The notes: a model not told the origin generated them from the sequence alone. A stretch of 64,000 nucleotides of DNA from Turnera subulata (GCA_028386065.3 JAKUCV010000874.1:164354-228353), one strand, 5' to 3'. Numbered from the stretch's first letter, positions 48,416 through 61,070 are shown. Numbers and translations are program-made.

Positions 48416-51400
48416 TGTTGGCCTAGAATTAGCTAAGAGGGGGGTGAATTAGCTTTTTCAACTCGCTTGCAGATTTGGTCTTTCATAGAAACCAAAACAG
48501 TTAGTAAATCACAAACCAGATTTTGTTTTTCACAGAGACCAAATCTATCCAGAATAAAACGAGTAAGAATATAAAGAGTAGGAACAATCACACCAGGAAC
48601 ACAGAGATTTATAGCGGTTCCCCACTCAGGAGTACATCCACTACTCAAGGTCCCCCCTTGAGATTTTGAAGCTTCACTATCATGGTTTCTTCACGGGTGA
48701 AACCAAACTGGTACAACCAAGTTTTTCACAGGATATGCTTGCAACAACCTGCTCCTCTAATGATCTCACATCTTAAGTACAAGAGAGAGTGTATGAAGAG
48801 AATACAATTTACAAGTTATAGCCCAAATGTGTGTCTATGCTCTCCTAACTTTTCTTCTGCATGTTACGGTCAGCAATCTCTAGAGAATGAATCTTCATGA
48901 TCTTGTACCAAATATAGAAACAATCTCTCCAGAATTGGCTTATTTAAAACCAGAACTTTCCAAACTAAATTTCTATCTTTTTAGTGCTTGCCAAATCTGT
49001 GAAGATACTTTCCTTGTCTCTGAGATATGATGCCTTCAATATCTGTAGCAATCTTCTAACAGTCAAAGGCTTGCTAGATATGGTAGTAATTCAAAATTTT
49101 TTTGTTTGTCTTCAAATCTCTTCAAATTGATAATGAAATTTTTTTGACTATGTTCCTTCCTTCTCTAGCACGACCAGATATTTGAAATTACTTCTCAACG
49201 GCCATAATGAATTCTTTCTAAATCCGGAACTGATTGGAAGCTCTCAAGTTGACTTCAAACATTCTGATGCAAGATATGGTTTCTGTCAAGCCAAATCTTC
49301 ATGAAGCTTTATGTTGGCAAATATCATTCTAGCCATCCTAAATCTTCACAAAGTTTTTGCTGCTGCATATGGCTCTCGTCTAAGCCAGATTATAACAATA
49401 GTTTTCCCCAAATTGTCTGGTACAATATTTGGCTTCCTACCAAGCCAAATCTCCATGAATCCATATATGCAAAGATTAATGCTTATCCAAGTTTATGCTT
49501 CTGGAAGATTATCGTCTTTTGTAGTAGACACTGTGAGGTCAATCATTCTACTGTAATGAACTCCAGCTCTGCTCTTCATCATTCCCTTGAACAAAATTGT
49601 ATCTTTGAACATCTTCATGCCTTTATAGAAAAATACACATATGTCGAGTCTGAGGCAGATCATAGTGAACTTTTTCCTTCATGGACATAGCAGAGATATC
49701 AACAAATTGGTTCCTGTTATTGTCTTTTGCTAATCTCGTAGAAATGCTCAATGCTCTAACATTTGGCTCTACTCGTGCCAAATCTCTCATATCTATCGTG
49801 GAGCAACACCATAATTGTGTAGAGGATTATATATGCCAGGATTAAGCCTCAACTTTTTAATTACTCTTCTTTTAATGGCTTGGTGAATATCATCCAGCCT
49901 TGTCTACTTCATAGTTGTGCATGATTAAGCCTCAACTTTTTAATTACTCTTCTTTCAATGGCTTGGTGAATATCATCCAGCCTTGTCTACTTCATAGTTG
50001 TGCATGTTGAGTCTAGACCACTTTTGGCTCCGTCCAGGCCAAATCTCTTCAACCACTTTAGCATGATTGATGATGAATATATTGTTGAGCTACAATGCTT
50101 GGAATTCTAAAGAAGATAAATCACCTTCATGCTCTCTCGAATTCCTGTTCATCAAACTTTTCTAAATCCTTGCACAAACACTCGTTAGTAGCACCAATGA
50201 TAAACATGTTTGGAAACATCAAAACATAAGCCAAATGTATATGCAAAGATTACTATGCCACGTAATCACATATCCTAATATTCTCCTCCTTTTTTATGAT
50301 GACAGACATGTGTATGAATGGAGAGTGCAATGTTTGAATCATATGTTCTTGGGAAGTTTGGAAGCATCAAAATAACTGTGTTTATGAACAATATTAACAT
50401 ATGAGAAGATATATAAGTAGACATCAAGAAACACATAGTTCATCATTCTCTCCCTTTTTGATGATGACAAACTTTGGTGTGAGGAGAAAGAAAAAATGAC
50501 CAATATGTATAGTAAAGCTCCTCCTATTTAGATGCTTGCTATGCTCCCCCTATATAGATGTTTAGTTCCCCCCTATTTAGATGTTTATATTTAGATGCTT
50601 AATTTTCACACCTTTCTTCCCCTTTTGGCATCATCAACAAGATAACAAAATAGTGTAGCCTCTAAAAATATTGACTTTAAGTTCTAATGCCAAATCTGTC
50701 CCGAAGAGCATCATAGGTTGGATAATAGAGTATGAACATCAATATAGCCACATAGGCACATCAAAGTATAGGAATTTTGAACCATAAAGCACATGACAGC
50801 ATAAGCTCCCCCTCGCCAAAACAAGTTCAGAATCATATCACCTTTTTTAATGCAAATTAAATATTTTCCAGACAATTCCATAAAGGTGAACAATGATAAG
50901 ATAATCATTATATTCTCCCCCTATGAATAATGCTTCTTGCACAAAAGATATCACAAAAGACTTGTGTAAGGCATAAAAATGTTGTTGTCCCTCTTTTGGC
51001 TTCAAACCAAATGTTACAAAGAAAGGAATGCAAGACCAGACTTTATTAAGGCAGATTGATACCACAATAAATGACCAGAGAATAACAAATCCAATCAGGA
51101 AGTAACATAGATTCTGACAATGTCAACCAAATTGTCAACATAAGATGCAATTGGGTAGATAAAAAAAAATGAAAGGAACAAAATTATCTAATGTAATGCA
51201 TAAATCTTAATAAGCATGAGGGTAAGAGGATAGAACCCGGTATTATCAGTATGAAGTGGGGCTGAATTGAAGAGTAGCAAGAATGAAAATTCAATTATAC
51301 TCTCATGATACTCCTTTATCCTTCGGCTTAATTCTCCTATATATGCATATTCATTTCCCATGCTTTCAAGAGATTTAGGTTGAGCTTTGGTCCTCATCTT

Positions 51401-54393
51401 CTTTTAGTCGTATCTCATTCAGTATCATGACACATCTAGATGCCCTCGATATTTGGCCCTTGTTTCTTTTCTTGTATTCTTTTGGCTTCACTTGGAGCCA
51501 AAACTGCCTCATCTCTATCGAGCTGAGTTTTCTCAATTTGAATCAGGCTTTCTTTTGACATGGGATCCTTAATTAGGAACTACTGAATCACATATGAAAA
51601 TTCCTTCCTCCTCTTTCTTCAATGAATTTTGAGATCATAGTCACTAGGTAGTCACATATGGTTCCATCTGGAGCAAAATCACTTTCTCAGCCATACTAGC
51701 CACTTTGCAAGATCTGACCAACTCTATATATCCTTATCATAGCTCATATGAATAGTGATAGTATGTAGTGTGGCAATAAAACTACTAAGAGAGTGTGATA
51801 AATGTATAAACCAAATGTTAAGATACATGTTACCTCCCTTTAGTATTGTTTGACCACCATTTTGCCACTTGTAGAGTATCCTCATGGAAATTTTACTTTC
51901 ATAATATGAAGAGGGTTTTTCCCATCTAAAATATATACTCATGTGATGATTACTCTTCTCGTTCTTGAGTGAGCTCTTCGTTGATCATTTCGCTTTTGGC
52001 AAATCATAATACGAATTTTGATTTGACTCTAGTCATATTAGTTGAATAATCATTTGCCAGCACTAATTCTTTCATATGTTCCTGCAATATTCAATCAATC
52101 TTTGGTGCCCAAACCATCTTGGATCCATGGGGTTAAATTTTGGCACCATTTGGTACCGAATATATCATAACAATGCTAGCACAATGTCATGTCCATAATA
52201 TTTCACAATGATTAGAAAATGATAATCCAGTTTTAACAAATTGTGTCAAACAAATAAGGATAGACATTCAGAGATATAACGAAGCTTTAATTTTTATAGA
52301 ATGCAAGCCAAATATATTCGTGATGATATCTCAATCATCGTCATATTCAATTAGCTATCACCATGATTATGCACTACTGAAGAATATTAAGTAATGATGA
52401 AATAAAACACTCAGTTCCAGAAACATCACAACTTAGTACGAAATTATCACAATTTCATTTTGGACCAAAGAAGGAAACTTCGTTACCCGTATAACCCTCT
52501 TATGCATTGATCTTTATCTCAAGGAGTTTAATCCTTTGCATTGAGAACGCAGCTCCGCTACCAATTGTTGGCCCAGAAATAGCCAAGAGGGGGTGAATTA
52601 GCTTTTTCAACTCGTTTACAGATTTGGTCCTTCACAGAAACCAAAACAGTTAGTAAATCACAAACCAGATTTGGTTTTTCAAAGAGACCAAATCTATCTA
52701 GAATAAAACGAGTAAGAATATAAAGAGTAGGAACAATCACACCAGGAACACAGAGATTTATAGCGGTTCCCCACTCAGGAGTACATCCACTACTCAAGGT
52801 CCCCCCTTGAGATTTTGAAGCTTCACTATCATAGTTTCTTCACGGGTGAAACCAAACCGGTACAACCAAGCTTTTCACAGGATATGCTTGCAACAACCTA
52901 CTCCTCTAATGATCTCACACCTTAAGTACAAGAGAGAGTGTATGAAGAGAACACAATTTACAAGTTATAGCCCAAATGTGTGTCTATGCTCTCTTAACTT
53001 TTCTTCTGCATGTTGGGACCTCATATATAGAGTCTCCACCACGTTTAAGCCTGCTCCCAACGGTTAGCAATCTCTAGAGAATAAATCTTAATGATCTTGT
53101 ACCAAATATAGAAACAATCTCTCCAGATTTGGCTTATTTAAAACCGAAACTTTCCAAACTAAATTTCTATCAGTTTAGTGCTTGCAAAATCTGTGAAGAT
53201 ACTTTCCTTGTCTCTGAGATATGGTGCCTTCAATATCTGTAGCAATCTTCTAACGATCAACGGCTTGCTAGATATGGCAGTAATTCAAATTTGATTTGTT
53301 TGTCTTTAAATCTCTTCAAATTTATAGTGAAGCTTTTCTTGACTATGTTCCTTCCTTCTCTAGCACGACCAGATATTCAAAATTACTTCTCAACGGTTAG
53401 AATGATTTCTTTCTAAATTCGGAACTGATTGGAAGCTCTTAAGTTGACTTGAAACATTCTGATGCAAGATATGGTTTCAGTCAAGCCAAATCTTCATGAA
53501 GCTTTGTGTTGGCAGATATCATTCTAGCCATCCTAAATCTTCACACAGTCTTCGCTGTTGCATATGGCTCTCGTCTAAGCCAGATTATAACAGTATTTTT
53601 CCCCAAATTGTCTGGTATAATATTTGGCTTCCTACCAAGCCAAATCTCCATGAATCCATATATGCTAAGATTAATGCTTATCCAAGTTTATGCTTCTGGA
53701 AGATTATCATCATTTGTATAGATACTGTGAGGTCAATCATTCTACTGTAATGAACTCCAGCTCTGCACGTCATCATTCCCTTGAACAACATTGTATCTTT
53801 GAACATCTTCATGCCTTTATAGACGGATGCACATATGTCAAGTCTGAGGCAGATCATAATGAATTTTTTCCTTCATGGACATAGCAGAGATATCAACAAA
53901 TTGGTTCCTGTTATTATATTTTACCAATCTTGTAGAAATGCTCAATGCTCTATCATTTGGCTCTGCTCGTGCCAAATCTCTCATATCTATCGTGGAGCAA
54001 CACCATACTTGTGTAGAGGATTGTATATGCCAGGATTAAGCCTCAACTTGTTCAGTTATTCTTCTTTCAATGGCTTGGTGAATATTATCCATCCTTGTCT
54101 ACTTCAGAGTTGTGCATGTTGAGTCTAGACCACTTTTGGCTCCATCCAGGCCAAATCTCTTCAACCACTTTAGCATGATTGATGATGAATATATTGTTGA
54201 GCTACAATGCTTGGAATTCTGAAGAAGATAAATCACCTTCATGCTCTCTCGAATTCCCTGTTCATCAAACTTTTCTAAATCCTTGCACAAACACTCATTA
54301 GTAGCACCAATGATAAACATATTTGGAAACATCAAAACATAAGCCAAATGTATATGCAAAGATTACTATGCCACATAATCACATATCCTAACA
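48416..54393 (-). mobile_element. Complete but gene-less LTR retrotransposon H (TSD CCTCT)
   Basis: Two LTRs in direct orientation, 48416-50280 and 52566-54393 (TGTTGGCC...CCTAACA on the plus strand), flanked by exact CCTCT duplications (48411-48415 and 54394-54398). On the minus strand a primer-site-like TTGGTAGCGGAGC follows the 5' LTR (about 52552-52564), and a polypurine tract AAAAAAGGAGGAGAA precedes the 3' LTR (50281-50295). The 2.3-kb internal region has no gag or pol frame, so the element depends on proteins made elsewhere. The left LTR has an 83-bp tandem duplication (49841-50006). The right LTR has a 45-50 bp extra segment near 53012-53060. Confidence 0.9.
50281..52565 (-). other. 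Internal region of element H (non-coding)
   Basis: Between the LTRs only short, unrelated frames occur. Phrases such as CTCCCCCTATATAGATGTTTA and TTTTGGCATCATCAACAAG recur. It contains the primer site at one end and the polypurine tract at the other, as in large retrotransposon derivatives. Confidence 0.75.
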
Positions 54394-54398
54394 CCTCT

Positions 54399-54666
54399 AT
54401 CTCTCAATATAAGATTTTTAAAGTATTTACACAACACTTAAGAAGAGCATTAAATAAGTTTAATCTCATTAAATTTTAGTATTGATATTACTAACCTACC
54501 CTTTGTATTATCCCAACAACAAAAACCTACCCTTTCTATATCCTAATTAGATAAGACAAACATGGAAAAAGTTCATTTAATGCTTCTCAAAATTCTCAAA
54601 CGTTCTTATATTTTGGAAAAAAAATCAAAGCCTAAAAGATCTTATATTGAGAGACAGAGGGAGTAC
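54399..54666. mobile_element. Stowaway-like MITE
   Basis: Inverted ends ATCTCTCAATATAAGAT and ATCTTATATTGAGAGACAGA followed by GGGAGTA, with an AT-rich core. The ends and the TA at the right edge resemble Stowaway (Tc1/mariner) MITEs. Element H appears to be inserted at its left edge. Confidence 0.65.
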
Positions 54667-55054
54667 ATTAATTGATTTTAACATAGTAAAATCGTCTTAA
54701 ATCAGCACCTTTTTGTCCAAAAAAAATCAGCAACTATCCCTTGGAGTTTGCTGATGTAACAGTAATGTATCAGGAGCAATAAGTGTTAGTTGAATTTTAA
54801 CATTAATCAAATATAAAAGGAAGGCATTAAGTCTTCAACATAATTTGCTTCTTTCAGACCTAGCTTGTAGGCCCGCCTAAAGTAAGATAAATACCTATAG
54901 TGAAGCCTCCTAATTGTAAGATCCCCATCCCATGAACTCTTAAGAGATTTACTTAGACATTTATTTTTTTGGTTGAAACATTTGTTAACCCTTATGTACT
55001 CTTATCAAAATTAGTCAATTCTCCTAATCAACTAACTGTGTGGCTTATTCATTA
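54667..55054. other. Unannotated AT-rich spacer
   Basis: No gene, repeat or RNA recognised. Confidence 0.4.
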
Positions 55055-56026
55055 TTCTCTCTGTTCTGTTATATAAGACTTTTTTTTTTTGGTTGATTAG
55101 AATAAACAAAAAATTACATAAAAAAGTCTCTAATGACTCGAGCGCCCGGGGCGTCTGCTAACAAAGGGGAGATACAGAAATCAGGAGGATTATCTAGGTG
55201 ACGAAGCTCATCATGGAGGCTTAAACCATGCTTTGCAAGATAGTCCGCCAACGAAGTTCTCCTCACGAAATATGTGCGGAAAAGAGACAGTCCATTTTCT
55301 TGCAATCAACTCACGCAAGCACTCCATTAGCGGGAGGTTCTCCAACCTTGATACAGTTGGCTGGGTAATGATGGTTGTGAGTTCACTGAAATCTATCTCC
55401 ACAATAAGGTGAGAGATGCCACGACCCCATGCAAGGCATAGGATGTCATAAACAGCCCATAACTCAGCTAGGAGTGGACTACAAAGTCGAAGGCCATGCA
55501 CAAAGCCGGTTACCCATTTGCCATCGGGCGAACGAATGACTCCACTTGCCCCTGATCGGGCAGGTGTTCTACTCACGGCTCCATCTGTGTTTGCCTTGAG
55601 CCAGCCATTTGGAGGAGGGGACTACCCTAAAGGAGCTGGAGGCGAAGTTGCAGGAGCACTAGTGGAGGCTTCTGTATAGCTATCACGCCATATAGAAATA
55701 ACATATTGGACAATCCTGTCAGCAGCTAAGCCCGCCTCCACTTGATCATTGCTTGGGTTGAATATGCTCTCATTCAGTTATATAAGACTGGTTTAAGCTA
55801 TTTGCACACCCATTAAGAAACTCATTAAATAGAGTCAATCTTATTAATTTTTATTACTCAATTTACCAATTTAACCTTAAATTTAATAAATAAAAATTTG
55901 ATATAGAACAAATGAAGGATAGATATGGAACAAATGAATTTAATGCTCCTTGAAAATCTAACTACGTCTTATATTTTGAAATAGAATAGAAAGTCTTAAT
56001 CGTCTTATATTACGAAACAGGGGGAG
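55055..56026. mobile_element. Stowaway-like MITE split by a LINE tail
   Basis: Left end CTCTCTGTTCTGTTATATAA and the reverse complement of the right end (TACTCCCCCTGTTTCGTAAT) are related, both followed by ATAAGAC; the right edge has TA. The piece GTTATATAAGACT occurs twice, at about 55068-55080 and 55778-55790, on either side of the LINE fragment. Confidence 0.65.
55081..55777 (-). pseudogene. 5'-truncated LINE with RNase H domain
   Basis: Minus strand: an RNase H domain reads KANTDGAVSRT, GASGVIRSPDGKWVTGF, AELWAVYDILCLAW, LIVEIDFSELT and FREENFV, then, after a +1/-1 shift near 55255, ADYLAKHG to a stop near 55114 and a poly-A tail (T run at 55081-55090). DG, E and D positions fit RNase H of plant L1-type LINEs. 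The frameshift, an in-frame stop near 55622 and the missing reverse transcriptase make it dead. A 13-bp duplication GTTATATAAGACT flanks it. Confidence 0.8.
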
Positions 56027-56422
56027 TAATAATTTTTAACTTTTTCAAGAAAAGGATAAATGAACAATATATTGAATTACATCGGTTATAATTTGTGTTT
56101 GAGAAAATAATTAAAAGATTTCATTTAAAAAAACTGGCTAGATGGAGGCCCTCTCAATTAATGCACATTTAGAGGAGTAACATCTCCAAAACGATAAGTA
56201 GAAGCTAACACTAACTTGTACACTTCACTTCGGTTAAGAAAAACTAGTAGACTTTTTTAGAAGCTAAAAACAAGTAGACTTTACCTATTGGATTGAATAA
56301 AAACCAGTAAATTCGTGTAGCTATAATTGAAAACCTAGGCACTCTCCATGTTACACATTTGTATCAGATTTACTAAAACATTAGCATGCACATCAAAATT
56401 ACAATGTATATGGGTTTTCAAC
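56027..56422. other. Unannotated AT-rich spacer
   Basis: No gene or repeat recognised. Confidence 0.4.
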
Positions 56423-56607
56423 AATGTTATTAAAGCTAGACTGCCCTAGTCGGGTTGAACTTGGTTAACCGTGACCCAGTTGGTTTTCTAGGTCAATAAG
56501 TCTTTTGTAAATTTTTTGTTGAACCCGGATTTGGCCACTTTTTACCTAGGAAAATAGCGATCTGATGTGCCTGACTAGGTCAACTTCTAGTCCGGGTTTA
56601 ATAACAC
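56423..56607. mobile_element. Short hAT-like MITE
   Basis: Ends AATGTTATTAAAGCTAGACT and ...AGTCCGGGTTTAATAACACT are imperfect inverted repeats. The middle holds repeated words of the GGGTTGAACTTGGTTAACC type. No clear 8-bp duplication was found, so the class is tentative. Confidence 0.5.
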
Positions 56608-56787
56608 TAGTTTTGAGATTTTTTTAACCCAAACTTTTTAGTTTGTACCAATCATGTACCCTAATTTTTTTTTTACCAATTCTACACCCTGAGTATTTAC
56701 ATGTGTATCAATCATATATATCGCAAGCAATTGCACGGGTATAGATGCCACATGACAGCATATGAGTGGTGCTATGTGAATTTTTAA

Positions 56788-56911
56788 AGCTTCCTGTTTG
56801 CCGATAATTCTTCCCATTAATTTGACCACAACAGCATTCTCCCACTTCAAGCTTCATGTTTACCGATAATTCTTCCCATTAATTTGACCACAACAGCATT
56901 CTCCCACTTCA
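56788..56911. repeat. Tandem duplication of about 62 bp
   Basis: AAGCTTCCTGTTTGCCGATA...CATTCTCCCACTTC is followed at once by a copy starting AAGCTTCATGTTTACCGATA. Only a few bases differ. Confidence 0.9.
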
Positions 56912-57085
56912 TATCCAACCGAGACTTAAAGATCTCAGATAATTCAATCTCAGTACCATGAACATTATTAACAAACATAATATCTCCATCCGTATATTCT
57001 ACCTCATCTTCATCCTCCCACGGCGCAACCGTTCAGGCAACCATATCACTGAAAGGCCAAGGCATGGGGTTATGCAGGGAAGAAG

Positions 57086-60000
57086 TGAAACGCCCGTATC
57101 CCAGTTTTACAATAAAAATTAAAAAAATAAGAATTTACCAAAATGCCCCTAAAACCCGGGATACGTAAACCAATGCCAAAACGTTATCCATAAACCTTAT
57201 TAAACTGAGATGTCACAAAAGAACAGAAATAGACTGGCTTGTCAAGCCATAAATCAAACCCGACAAACCGCCGAAACAACATCATGTATCAATCCCGGCA
57301 AACCGCCGACAATGTAATAAAATCAAGAACGACATCTCAACAAATTTCTATGCAGCGGAAGATAAAGATAAAATAAAAACAAGAGAAGAAATGATATGCA
57401 TGTCAGCTCTATGGATCCAACTGGGAGAAGAAGCACAGCTACCTGCTGGGATATCTTCGACCGCACTCCGGGAAGGAAAAAGGAAACAGCACACTACCTA
57501 AGGGTCTTAAAAATAACGGTGGCGATAATGTGAGTCGCCTACTCAGTGAGCAGTATAAATCTAGTTATGTAGATGTGCAAAGCAAGCTCAAAAGGTGTGT
57601 AGAGGAACAAACACTAGTGACCAAACATACAATAATCAATACTAACATGCCAACAACATATAAACAGGTAATTTATGTTTACATCAGATTGTGTTTTGTT
57701 ATTATTATTATAATAATTCTTATTCAGGCCCTCCTACTGTGTGCGTCGAGCTCGGTCCCGTCTCATGAAACAACCAGGGTGTAAGTCCAATATAACCAGG
57801 CAATAAGCCCAAATACAATCACAGAGGAAGAGAGAGAGACAGAGAGAAAGAGGGAGATAGAAAGGGGGAGGTAGAAGGAGGAAGGTAGAACCGGTCATCA
57901 CAGACCCATATGCTAAACTGCATACATCATGCTATCCAGCATGCAATCCCGAGGGGTATCACTTCCCGCTCGAACCAACCGGTCAACAGCCCACAGTAGT
58001 ACATCTTTTATTGTGTATTATTCTTATTCATACTCAAGGAATTATGTATGCCATAAGTTACGATTTATCAGGGTTGTGTCAATTATTCACTTAATCAAGC
58101 ATCTGGGTTTCCAACCCACAATACATCACATAGATCACCCAAAATCAAACCACATGTTATATCTCATAACAATTAAACAAATCATGCTCATCCGACAAAT
58201 AGTAACACACAGGCACACAATACAGATCATGGCATGTTAGCAAACAAGGCATGTAACTCAGACAAACCAAACCAACAAGCATATGCAAAGGAATATAAAA
58301 AGACTTATAAAGTCACCTCAACGACGATTATCCTGTGGAGCTTTCCCCAAGACAGATCCTCCAGCTCCCGAGGTGTTACCCGTGCCTGAATACCGGCACA
58401 CACAATAATCACAAAACAATTACAAACAAAACCGTGCATGCATGATAATTATATGCTCAACTGAGTAAAACCCGACCTTAACTACCCAGCTATGTGATTT
58501 AAGGGTCTAAGCCCAAAAGGGGTATATCTCCTCACCGGTAACTCCAAAGATTGGGACCTAAGATTTACCGGGTCTAAGCCCATCTAAGTCCATAAATAAT
58601 TTCTCGGGCCTAAGGCCCACTTCCTCAAGTCCACAATAAATCCAATCATGAATTTGGGCTTAGAGCCCATTCCTTAAAGTCTATAACTAACCAATTATGC
58701 CATTGGGCTTTAAGCCCATTTCTTAAAGTCTAAGAATTATCCAAAGGTTCATAAGGTTAGATTGTTGGGCCTGGGCCCGGTTTCCTAATTTTCCGTTCTA
58801 AGGTCAGTCCCGAGCCCAAGAGTTTATTGGCCTAAGATTCTATCCGTGTCGGAAAGTTTCCGGCCACACACACTCACTCCCCGCTCACGATATTCCACTA
58901 AGTCTCTTAAATGTTTAAATGTACATGTACTCAAAACAACGAAGCATATACACAAAGGCGAACCCGTGACTAAGCCGGAATTACCGTGTACAAGCCGAAG
59001 AAGGAATCTGCCCCGTCGGAACAAAATCCGAGCCCTCGCAGGAAAATTCTCGAGCTCGCCGGATTCCGGTTACCTTGCCGAAAAAATCACAGCAACAACC
59101 ACAACAATTCTGCTACTGCCGAAACATCCACAAACAACATTCACAACCAAAAACAAAGCAAGAACACACACCACAACGAATTGAAGAAAGGAGATTCAAG
59201 GTCCTTACCCAGAATAGAGGAGGTGAACTGAGCCAATCCGGATTCGCCCGGATTTTTTTGAACGGAAACGAAACCAAACCCCCCCTTTTCCTCTTCCTAT
59301 CTTTTCTTTTCTTCTCCTTTTTCGTTTAGTTTCCGAAGTGGACGCCGGTGGCTTCCAGGCGGAGGGGCACAGGAATGAACCGTATCCAAACCGGAATAGG
59401 AGAGATCCTAAGACTGTGTGGGGATGGGGCTGCACAGTTGGGGAATTTCATAATTATAGGGGTATGGGACTATATAATTAAGAATAGCACAAATGAAGTG
59501 ATTTCGAGGTTATACAGGTATGGGACTATATAATTCAAGAATAACTTAAACGGTTTGATGGGTACTAACTATTTCAACAAGGTGCACCTACCTTTTCGGT
59601 GCTCATTCTAGAAAAATCCAAAGTTAAACGTGCTTGACTTGGAGCAATTCTAGGATGGGTGACTTCCTGGGAAGTTGTCCCCGGAAATGTGCGAGTGAGG
59701 ACAAAGCATGTTGGAAAGGTCCCGTTTTGGTCTGTAGTGACAGTCGACAAGCCGGGACGTTACAGTTGGTAGCGGAGCCCAAAACTTCCCTAGTACGGTG
59801 CGGGGTTCGGGGACGAACCTAGCGGAAGCTGGTGGGCCTGTGACACCGGGGGCCTCCAGTGCCGGAATGAGCATGGATAAGGAGCAGCTTCCAGCGGGCT
59901 TCTAAGCGGAGGGGCACAGGAATGAACCGAATCCAAATCGGAATAGGAGAGATCCTGAGACTGTGTGGGGATGGGGCTGCACAGTTGGGGCAATTTCGTA

Positions 60001-60312
60001 ATTATACGGGTATGGGACTGTATAATTAAGAATAGCACAAATGAAGTGATTTCGAGGTTGTATAGGTATGGGACTGTATAATCAAGAATAACTTAAACGG
60101 TTTGATGGGTACTAACTATATCAACAAGGTGCACCTACCTTTTCGGTGCTCATTCTAGAAAAACTCCAAAGTTAAACGTGCTTGACTTGGAACAATTCTA
60201 GGATGGGTGACCTCTTGGGAAGTTTTCCCCGGAAACGTGCGAGTGAGGACAAAGCATGTTGGAAAGGTCCCGTGTTGGTCTGTAATGACAGTCGACAAGC
60301 CGGGACGTTACA
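57086..60312 (+). mobile_element. LTR retroelement F, internally deleted (TSD AGAAG)
   Basis: Exact AGAAG duplications flank it (57081-57085 and 60313-60317). A full LTR runs TGAAACGCCCGTATCCC (57086) to ...CGGGACGTTACA (59772). Then come the primer-site-like TGGTAGCGGAGCC (from 59775), about 130 bp of internal sequence, and only the last ~410 bp of a second LTR (from about 59905), nearly identical to 59357-59772. The break joins internal and LTR sequence at a shared GGCTTC, suggesting deletion by short-homology recombination. No coding domains. Confidence 0.82.
58502..58778. other. Array of GGGCY-RGCCC palindromes in LTR F
   Basis: Palindromic words recur every 35-65 bp: GGGTCTAAGCCC (twice), GGGCCTAAGGCCC, GGGCTTAGAGCCC, GGGCTTTAAGCCC, GGGCCTGGGCCC. 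The centres differ and several arms change together, which recalls the hairpin arrays of the other LTRs. Simple clustering of AGGCCCA-type words is an alternative. Confidence 0.5.
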
Positions 60313-60317
60313 AGAAG

Positions 60318-60496
60318 ACCCATCCTGTGGGTCTGACTACTCTACTTAGAGAAAAATCACATCGTCAGGGGCAAGTAGGGGCCGGGGCCCCCTAAATCGA
60401 AAAATATGTATAATTATGGTAATAAAAGCACATGAAAGTCATTGTGGTTTGGTGGTAAGCTACGCTTCTTTACAAACGACAAGCGCGGGTTTGAAC
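60318..60496 (+). mobile_element. Fragment of the unclassified CCCCCT repeat
   Basis: GGGCAAGTAGGGGCCGGGGC and the following sequence resemble 32527 onward. The hAT MITE at 60497 is inserted into it; matching material (TTTGGCCCCCTGTTGGAATT) resumes at about 61108. Confidence 0.4.
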
Positions 60497-61062
60497 TAGA
60501 CCTGGAAAAACCGGTATTGACACGACAACCCGACACGAAATTGGTAGGTATAGGTCAGAGATTTTCAACCCGTTCAGTTAAATGGGTTGACCCGACACGA
60601 CATGAAAATTAGCAGGTCAGGTTGCGGGTTGACCCGCCAACCTGATGGGTACCGGTTTATGACACGATTATATTTAGGATATAGATATTTTACTAATTGA
60701 ATATAAGACTTATTTAAATTTAAGAAAAAAGTTACTAAAATTATCCAAAAATGTTTCTATAAATACTTTAAAATATTATTATATTATGATTCTACAATTT
60801 ATAATTTTATTTAATATATGATAAAATCTAATTATATGCCTATTTGTTTAGAAAATACAACGGCTTGTGCAAAATAGAAAAATTTCAAATTAATTTTTTT
60901 ATTTGTTAGACTTAATAGGTAACCCACGGATCAACCCAAACCCGACACGATAATAAACGGGTTGGACACGACACGCTACGATTATTAAATGGGTCAGGTC
61001 GGGTTGAAGATTTGGAACCCATTTACCTGTTCAACCCGACACAACACGAATTGCCAGGTCTA
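60497..61062. mobile_element. Intact hAT-type MITE (reference copy)
   Basis: A 566-bp element with ends TAGACCTGGAAAA and TTGCCAGGTCTA and an exact 8-bp duplication GTTTGAAC (60489-60496 and 61063-61070). CCCGACACGACA-type words lie near both ends, with an AT-rich core and no coding sequence. The best-preserved of three copies in the window. Confidence 0.92.
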
Positions 61063-61070
61063 GTTTGAAC

